Assembly (NCBI GenBank): GCA_014379815.1
Contig: JACMLA010000523.1
Coordinates: 1 to 10,550 of the forward strand
Origin: Bryobacteraceae bacterium
GTDB lineage: Bacteria > Acidobacteriota > Terriglobia > Bryobacterales > Bryobacteraceae
Direction of reading: 5' to 3'
Length of the DNA stretch: 10,550 bases
The notes under the pieces were generated by a model. That model was not told where the DNA came from. It ran no database searches and saw nothing but the letters and a program-made list of their open reading frames with translations. The position numbers and the translations under genes are program-made. This document shows, one piece after another, positions 6,665 to 10,550 of the stretch (the stretch's first letter is position 1; the number at the start of each line of letters is the position of its first letter).

Positions 6665-7987
6665 GTGCCTATTCCCGCTATAGATTTCCGGCACGTTTTC
6701 AAGAGCTATCCCGTCTACGCCTCTCCCAAAGACCGGCTGCGAGAATTGCTTACCTTCAACCGCATGTCTTTTCACGAAGATTTCTGGGCCTTGCGCGATG
6801 TCTCGTTCACGGTCGGCCGAGGCGAGACGTTTTGCGTAGTTGGCGAGAACGGGTCCGGTAAGAGCACTCTGCTGCAAATCATTGCGGGCATTCTGAGACC
6901 TACTTCAGGACAGGTCGTGGTGAACGGCCGCGTAGCAGCACTGCTGGAACTCGGCTCCGGTTTCAATCCGGAGTTTACAGGCCGCGAAAATGTCTACCTC
7001 AACGGGTCGATACTCGGCTTGAGTACTAAAGAAATTGACCGGCGATACGATGCGATTACCGCCTTTGCAGAAATCGGAGAGTTCCTCGATCAACCCGTAA
7101 AAACATACTCCAGCGGAATGACGGTCAGACTCGCCTTCGCCGTCGCGATCCACGTCGACCCGGAAATACTCCTCGTCGATGAGGCACTCGCGGTAGGCGA
7201 CATCTATTTCCGTCAGCGTTGTATGCGGAAAGTGAACGAATTACGGTCTAAGGGAGTCACAATCGTCTTCGTATCTCATGCAATGGGTGATATTAAGGCG
7301 ATTGGGGACACCTGTATGTGGCTCGACACCGGCCACGTGCAACAATTGGGCCCCACGGATTCCGTCGTTTCCAGGTATCTCGCCGCCATGACGGCGAAAG
7401 ATTCGGCCTATCTGAATCTGGGTTCCTCACAGCCCCTCATGATCGATGCCGCCGGGCATCTGCCGCCACCGCCGGAGTTTCTCGACCGCGTTCCTAATGT
7501 CGACCACCGCCATGGAGACGGCCGGGCCAGGATAACCGGGATCGCAGCCTATGACGAGTTTGGCGAGGAGGTCCGGCTCCTGATGCCAGGCATGCGTCTG
7601 CTGGTCAGGATTTCCGCCAGGGCCGAAGCAAGTATCGCTTTGCCAAACATCGGGTTCATGATGCGAAACCATCTCGGCATGGATTTCGCCGGAACCAATA
7701 CTGTGCGGGAAGGCCATCAGTTGCCGCCAATGCTTGCCGGTGATCGCACTAACGTCGATTTCTATCTGGAATTGCCGGAATTGTACCCCTCTGAATTTTC
7801 GTTCTCGCCCGCAATCGCCGACGGCACTCTGGACGCCTACACCATGTGCGACTGGATCGACAATGCTCTGACGCTGCAAATGGGTCACGCTGACGGCCAG
7901 ATTTATGGGTACCTGCATCTGCCTTGCAAAGTGGAAGTTAATGCACGACTGCCTCGCGCAGCAACGCCGGAGCCGCGACCGGCATGA
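6665..7987 (+). CDS. Wzt-type polysaccharide ABC exporter ATPase with C-terminal glycan-binding domain
   Basis: The 440-residue protein has an ABC ATPase domain (about 5-240) and a C-terminal beta-rich domain (about 280-428). The ATPase shows Walker A GENGSGKST (60-68), the Q-loop-region sequence LELGSGFNPEFTGREN (94-109), the signature YSSGM (148-152) in place of LSGGQ as is usual in the Wzt/TagH subfamily, Walker B ILLVDEAL (168-175) and the H-loop VSHAM with H205. Wzt with its permease Wzm exports lipid-linked O-antigen or similar polymer across the inner membrane; in E. coli O9a the C-terminal domain binds the modified non-reducing end of the finished chain. The segment about 290-428, including WIDNALTLQM, fits a Wzt-C domain. 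Translation starts at GTG 6665 after a weak GAAG. The stop overlaps the next ATG (ATGA), implying coupling. No wzm-like permease precedes it, which is unusual. Confidence 0.93.
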   Translation: MPIPAIDFRHVFKSYPVYASPKDRLRELLTFNRMSFHEDFWALRDVSFTVGRGETFCVVGENGSGKSTLLQIIAGILRPTSGQVVVNGRVAALLELGSGFNPEFTGRENVYLNGSILGLSTKEIDRRYDAITAFAEIGEFLDQPVKTYSSGMTVRLAFAVAIHVDPEILLVDEALAVGDIYFRQRCMRKVNELRSKGVTIVFVSHAMGDIKAIGDTCMWLDTGHVQQLGPTDSVVSRYLAAMTAKDSAYLNLGSSQPLMIDAAGHLPPPPEFLDRVPNVDHRHGDGRARITGIAAYDEFGEEVRLLMPGMRLLVRISARAEASIALPNIGFMMRNHLGMDFAGTNTVREGHQLPPMLAGDRTNVDFYLELPELYPSEFSFSPAIADGTLDAYTMCDWIDNALTLQMGHADGQIYGYLHLPCKVEVNARLPRAATPEPRPA

Positions 7988-9387
7988 CCGTGACGTTTAC
8001 TGGCGAACGCGTGATTCCTGGCGAAGTAGATGTCGATCTGTGGAACGAGCACATCTCCCGTTATGAGTTCGTCTCCCGGATCGCCGCCGGACGCCGTGTT
8101 CTGGACGCCGGATGTGGAGCAGGGTATGGGTCCGCACTACTGGCTCAGTCAGGAGCCGCTTCGGTGGTGGGTCTCGATATCGCCCCGGAAGCGCTCAGCC
8201 TCGCACGTCAGAGCAACAGCGTTGTGCCCCGACTGGCCTGGATCTGTGGTTCCTGCCCGGGTCTGCCTTTCCCGCCCAACTCCTTCGATTTGGTAGTTGC
8301 GTTCGAAGTCATCGAACATCTTGAGGAATGGCCCCGCTTTCTTGACGAAGTCGTTCGTGTTTTACGGAAAGACGGCCTTTTCGTCGTCTCCACGCCCAAT
8401 AAGTCGTTCTATACAGAGTCCCGTCGCGACATTGGCAGCAATCCCTTCCATTATCATGAGTTCGAGCTGGAAGAGTTTCAGGAAGAGCTGTCGCAACGTT
8501 TTCCACAAGTACAGCTATACTTCCAGGACCATACCGAGGGAATCGCATTCCTTTCAGAGAATGGCCGCACACCTGAGGTAAAACTTCGCAAGGTCCTGAC
8601 GGATCCGGGGCATTCGGCATTTTTTCTGGCGGTTTGCGGGCAAGCCCCTGACGCAGTCTGTGCCGACCTGATTTACCTGCCGTCTGCCGCGAACGCAGTG
8701 CGCGAAAAGCTAGTCCACATCGACCGTCTCAGGGGTGAGCTTCAGGTAAAGGACCAGTGGCTTCAGGACGCCCACGCAGCCCATGCGGAACTGTTGCAGC
8801 AGCATCGGGCGCAAACAGCAGAATTACAGGCCAGCAACGGCTGGGCAGAGACTCTGAACGCGCGACTTCAGACAGCAGGGGCCCGCGTACAAGAGGTACA
8901 GAGCGAGCTTGCAGACCAACAGCTGACAGCCCGGGAAGCGATTTCCCGCCTCGAGATGGAATTGGATGAGCGGAACAGATCCGCGATAGACGCCCAGGAG
9001 CGTTTGATGGCAGAGCTACTGGAACGTAGTGCGCACATGCGAACGCTGGATCTGTTAGTCGAGGAACGGAATTCCCAGCTCCAGCAGCGCACTGCAGAGT
9101 TGGACGAGCAAACGACCCAATTGCGGGAGCGAAGCGAAGATCTGCAGGGCCGCATTGCGGAATTAGCCAGCTGCGTCGAGATTCTCCATAAGACAGAAGC
9201 AGAACTGGAGGTACGAACCCGCTGGGCGCAGTCGCTCGATGCGAATTGCCTGCTGCTCGAAGAACGGCAGCAGCAACTGGAAGCGCAACTCCGGGATGCA
9301 CAGGCGAAGCTTGGCGCTGTGCAAAGCTCCCGCTGGGTCAAGATCGGTCGCGCTGTCGGCCTGGGACCAGAGCTGGCTAAAGCCTGA
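7984..9387 (+). CDS. SAM-dependent methyltransferase fused to a long coiled coil
   Basis: The 467-residue product has two parts. Residues 1 to about 220 form a class I methyltransferase: motif I RVLDAGCGAGYGS (38-50), acidic D65 in VVGLDI that should hold the SAM ribose, FDLVVAFEVIEHL (101-113) and VRVLRKDGLFVVSTPN (124-139). Residues about 234-447 are Glu/Gln/Arg/Leu-rich with heptad spacing and almost no Pro or Gly, so a long coiled coil is predicted. It contains a recurring W-x3-L/A element at W259, W287 and W414, the first two 28 residues apart. It ends in SSRWVKIGRAVGLGP (448-462), a kind of tail also seen after coiled coils in glycan-synthesis enzymes. The ATG overlaps the wzt stop and the TGA overlaps the next ATG. 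It may methylate the growing polysaccharide, with the coiled coil as spacer or scaffold, as in WbdD; the acceptor is not shown by sequence. Confidence 0.92.
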   Translation: MTVTFTGERVIPGEVDVDLWNEHISRYEFVSRIAAGRRVLDAGCGAGYGSALLAQSGAASVVGLDIAPEALSLARQSNSVVPRLAWICGSCPGLPFPPNSFDLVVAFEVIEHLEEWPRFLDEVVRVLRKDGLFVVSTPNKSFYTESRRDIGSNPFHYHEFELEEFQEELSQRFPQVQLYFQDHTEGIAFLSENGRTPEVKLRKVLTDPGHSAFFLAVCGQAPDAVCADLIYLPSAANAVREKLVHIDRLRGELQVKDQWLQDAHAAHAELLQQHRAQTAELQASNGWAETLNARLQTAGARVQEVQSELADQQLTAREAISRLEMELDERNRSAIDAQERLMAELLERSAHMRTLDLLVEERNSQLQQRTAELDEQTTQLRERSEDLQGRIAELASCVEILHKTEAELEVRTRWAQSLDANCLLLEERQQQLEAQLRDAQAKLGAVQSSRWVKIGRAVGLGPELAKA

Positions 9388-10550
9388 TGCAGCGCCTGAT
9401 CCGATTCCTGGCAGCTCTTCCAGTGCTGCTGCTGTCACCTTTTCTTATCTGGATTCCTGCACTCTGGTTGCTGGTCGCGGACTTACTCTGGGCGGTGTTT
9501 GGCAGACGCAGGTTGCCTGCTGACATCCTGCCGCAAACTCATGCAGCTTCCGTGGTGATCCCAAACTGGAATGGTCGCGACCTGCTGGAGAAGTATCTTC
9601 CTTCGGTTGTAGCTGCGGTGGCGGGTCATCCAGGCAGCGAAGTCATCGTAGTCGATAACGGATCGGAAGACGGAAGCGCAGACTACCTGCGCTCGCATTT
9701 TCCCCAGGTACGCTTGCTGGCACTCCCGAAGAATCTGGGCTTCGGTGGCGGCTCGAACGCCGGATTTCGGGCGGCGAAAAACGACATTGTCGTTTTGCTC
9801 AACAGCGATATGCGTGTGGATTCCGGCTTCCTGCAACCTCTGCTGGACGGCTTCACCGACGAGAATGTGTTCGCCGTTTCGTGTCAGATCTTTTTCACGG
9901 ATCCACACAAGGTGCGCGAGGAAACAGGCCTTACACAGGCTACCTGGTCAGGAGGGCAGCTGCGTGTAAGGCACCGCATCGATGAGGCAGTCACCGATGC
10001 GTATCCCTGTTTCTATGCGGGCGGAGGCTCCTCTGCCTACGACAGACGGAAGTTCCTCGAGCTGGGCGGCTTCGACCACCTCTTCCGTCCTTTCTACCTC
10101 GAAGACACCGATCTGGGAATGATGGCCTGGAAACGCGGATGGAAGGTTCTGTATCAGCCGCAAAGCATCGTTTTTCACGAGCATCGCGGGACGATCGGAC
10201 GCAAGTTTTCCCCAAGCTACGTGCAAGGCGTCTTGAAGAAAAACTTCGCTTTGTTCGTCTGGAAAAACATCCACGACTGGCGCAAACTCGCAGGGCACTT
10301 TGGGTCCAGCTGGCTGGATGCGACCGTCAGTCTGCTAGCAGGCGACTCGCCCGAGCGTCCTGGCTACCGGGGAATCCTGAACGCATTCCTGCAGCTGCCT
10401 GGTGCTACCAAAGCCCGCTGGCGCGCACGATCACTGGCGGTTGTTTCCGATGACGAAGCATTCCGGCGACCTCTGGGAGGATACTTTCGAGACCGGTTTG
10501 AAGCCCTGCCCTCCCGCCCGTCACGGCTGCGCGTTCTCATGGTTTCTCCC
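9387..10550 (+). CDS. Family 2 glycosyltransferase, partial; probable start of a GT2-GT4 fusion
   Basis: The frame runs from ATG 9387 to the window edge without a stop: 388 codons, 3' end missing. An N-terminal hydrophobic stretch (about 9-38) gives one long or two short membrane segments. The GT2 domain follows at about 54-300: SVVIPNWNG (55-63), VVDNGSEDGS (88-97), NLGFGGGSNAG (116-126), the DxD-like LNSDM (138-142) and the acceptor-side FYLEDTDLGMMAWKRGW (236-252) with the probable catalytic base in ED (239-240). This is the rhamnosyl/galactofuranosyl-type GT2 layout, which moves a sugar from a nucleotide donor. After a linker the last residues, RLRVLMVSP (380-388), look like the first strand of a GT4 domain, suggesting a two-domain transferase. 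The start codon shares one base with the methyltransferase stop (TGATG). An in-frame TAA at 9378-9380 rules out fusion to the previous gene. Confidence 0.92.
   Translation, partial: MQRLIRFLAALPVLLLSPFLIWIPALWLLVADLLWAVFGRRRLPADILPQTHAASVVIPNWNGRDLLEKYLPSVVAAVAGHPGSEVIVVDNGSEDGSADYLRSHFPQVRLLALPKNLGFGGGSNAGFRAAKNDIVVLLNSDMRVDSGFLQPLLDGFTDENVFAVSCQIFFTDPHKVREETGLTQATWSGGQLRVRHRIDEAVTDAYPCFYAGGGSSAYDRRKFLELGGFDHLFRPFYLEDTDLGMMAWKRGWKVLYQPQSIVFHEHRGTIGRKFSPSYVQGVLKKNFALFVWKNIHDWRKLAGHFGSSWLDATVSLLAGDSPERPGYRGILNAFLQLPGATKARWRARSLAVVSDDEAFRRPLGGYFRDRFEALPSRPSRLRVLMVSP

Noticed and set aside
8729..9301. 190-codon open frame on the minus strand inside the methyltransferase gene
   Set aside because: It is a shadow of the coiled-coil codons, rich in Ser, Arg, Ala and Pro, with no domain. 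The plus-strand gene is clearly real.
9325..9389. Methyltransferase and glycosyltransferase as one frameshifted gene
   Set aside because: The glycosyltransferase frame has its own ATG and an in-frame TAA 9 bases upstream. The TGATG overlap is normal operon coupling.
9483..9908. 141-codon open frame on the minus strand inside the glycosyltransferase
   Set aside because: It lies antisense to conserved GT2 motifs and has no recognisable protein character.

Overview
The window looks like chromosomal DNA from a moderately GC-rich Gram-negative bacterium. An Acidobacteriota genome, perhaps Bryobacterales/Solibacter-like, is my best guess. It rests on the rpoN-hpf-rapZ gene order, the FHA-GAF-SpoIIE signalling protein and the coiled-coil glycan enzymes. 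It is an inference, because no rRNA or other marker gene is present.

Left half (16-5662, minus strand). Read in the direction of transcription, the genes are an FHA-GAF-SpoIIE/PP2C phosphatase, sigma-54 (rpoN), a long-form ribosome hibernation promoting factor (hpf), the P-loop protein RapZ, and a zinc-ribbon polytopic membrane protein. Gaps are 12 to 79 bases, so all five may be co-transcribed. This is the widespread rpoN-hpf-rapZ stress and nutrient block. The usual lptB upstream of rpoN is missing, and no hprK or PTS genes appear inside or after it. The hpf start is reassigned to a GTG at 2273, which has an AGGAGG Shine-Dalgarno. The phosphatase start is reassigned to about 5662, because its longer open frame lies antisense to a convincing peptidase gene.

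Centre (5717-6664). A divergent gene encodes a membrane-anchored M23/LytM-type peptidase with all metal and catalytic residues. A 354-base non-coding stretch follows. It holds a perfect 8+8 inverted repeat, two overlapping and mutually exclusive hairpins, a possible 8-codon leader ORF and a GC-rich hairpin. It is the only place in the window that looks like an undescribed regulatory region.

Right half (6665-10550, plus strand). Three genes chained by stop/start overlaps (ATGA, then TGATG) form the start of a surface-polysaccharide cluster. They are a Wzt-type ABC ATPase with a C-terminal glycan-recognition domain, a SAM methyltransferase fused to a coiled coil of about 210 residues, and a family-2 glycosyltransferase that runs off the right edge. 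The last in-window residues of that glycosyltransferase look like the first strand of a second, GT4-type domain. The Wzt-C plus methyltransferase/coiled-coil pair recalls the E. coli O9a WbdD/Wzt chain-termination and export system, but with no kinase domain and no adjacent Wzm permease.

I found no tRNA, rRNA, CRISPR array, insertion sequence or convincing rho-independent terminator.
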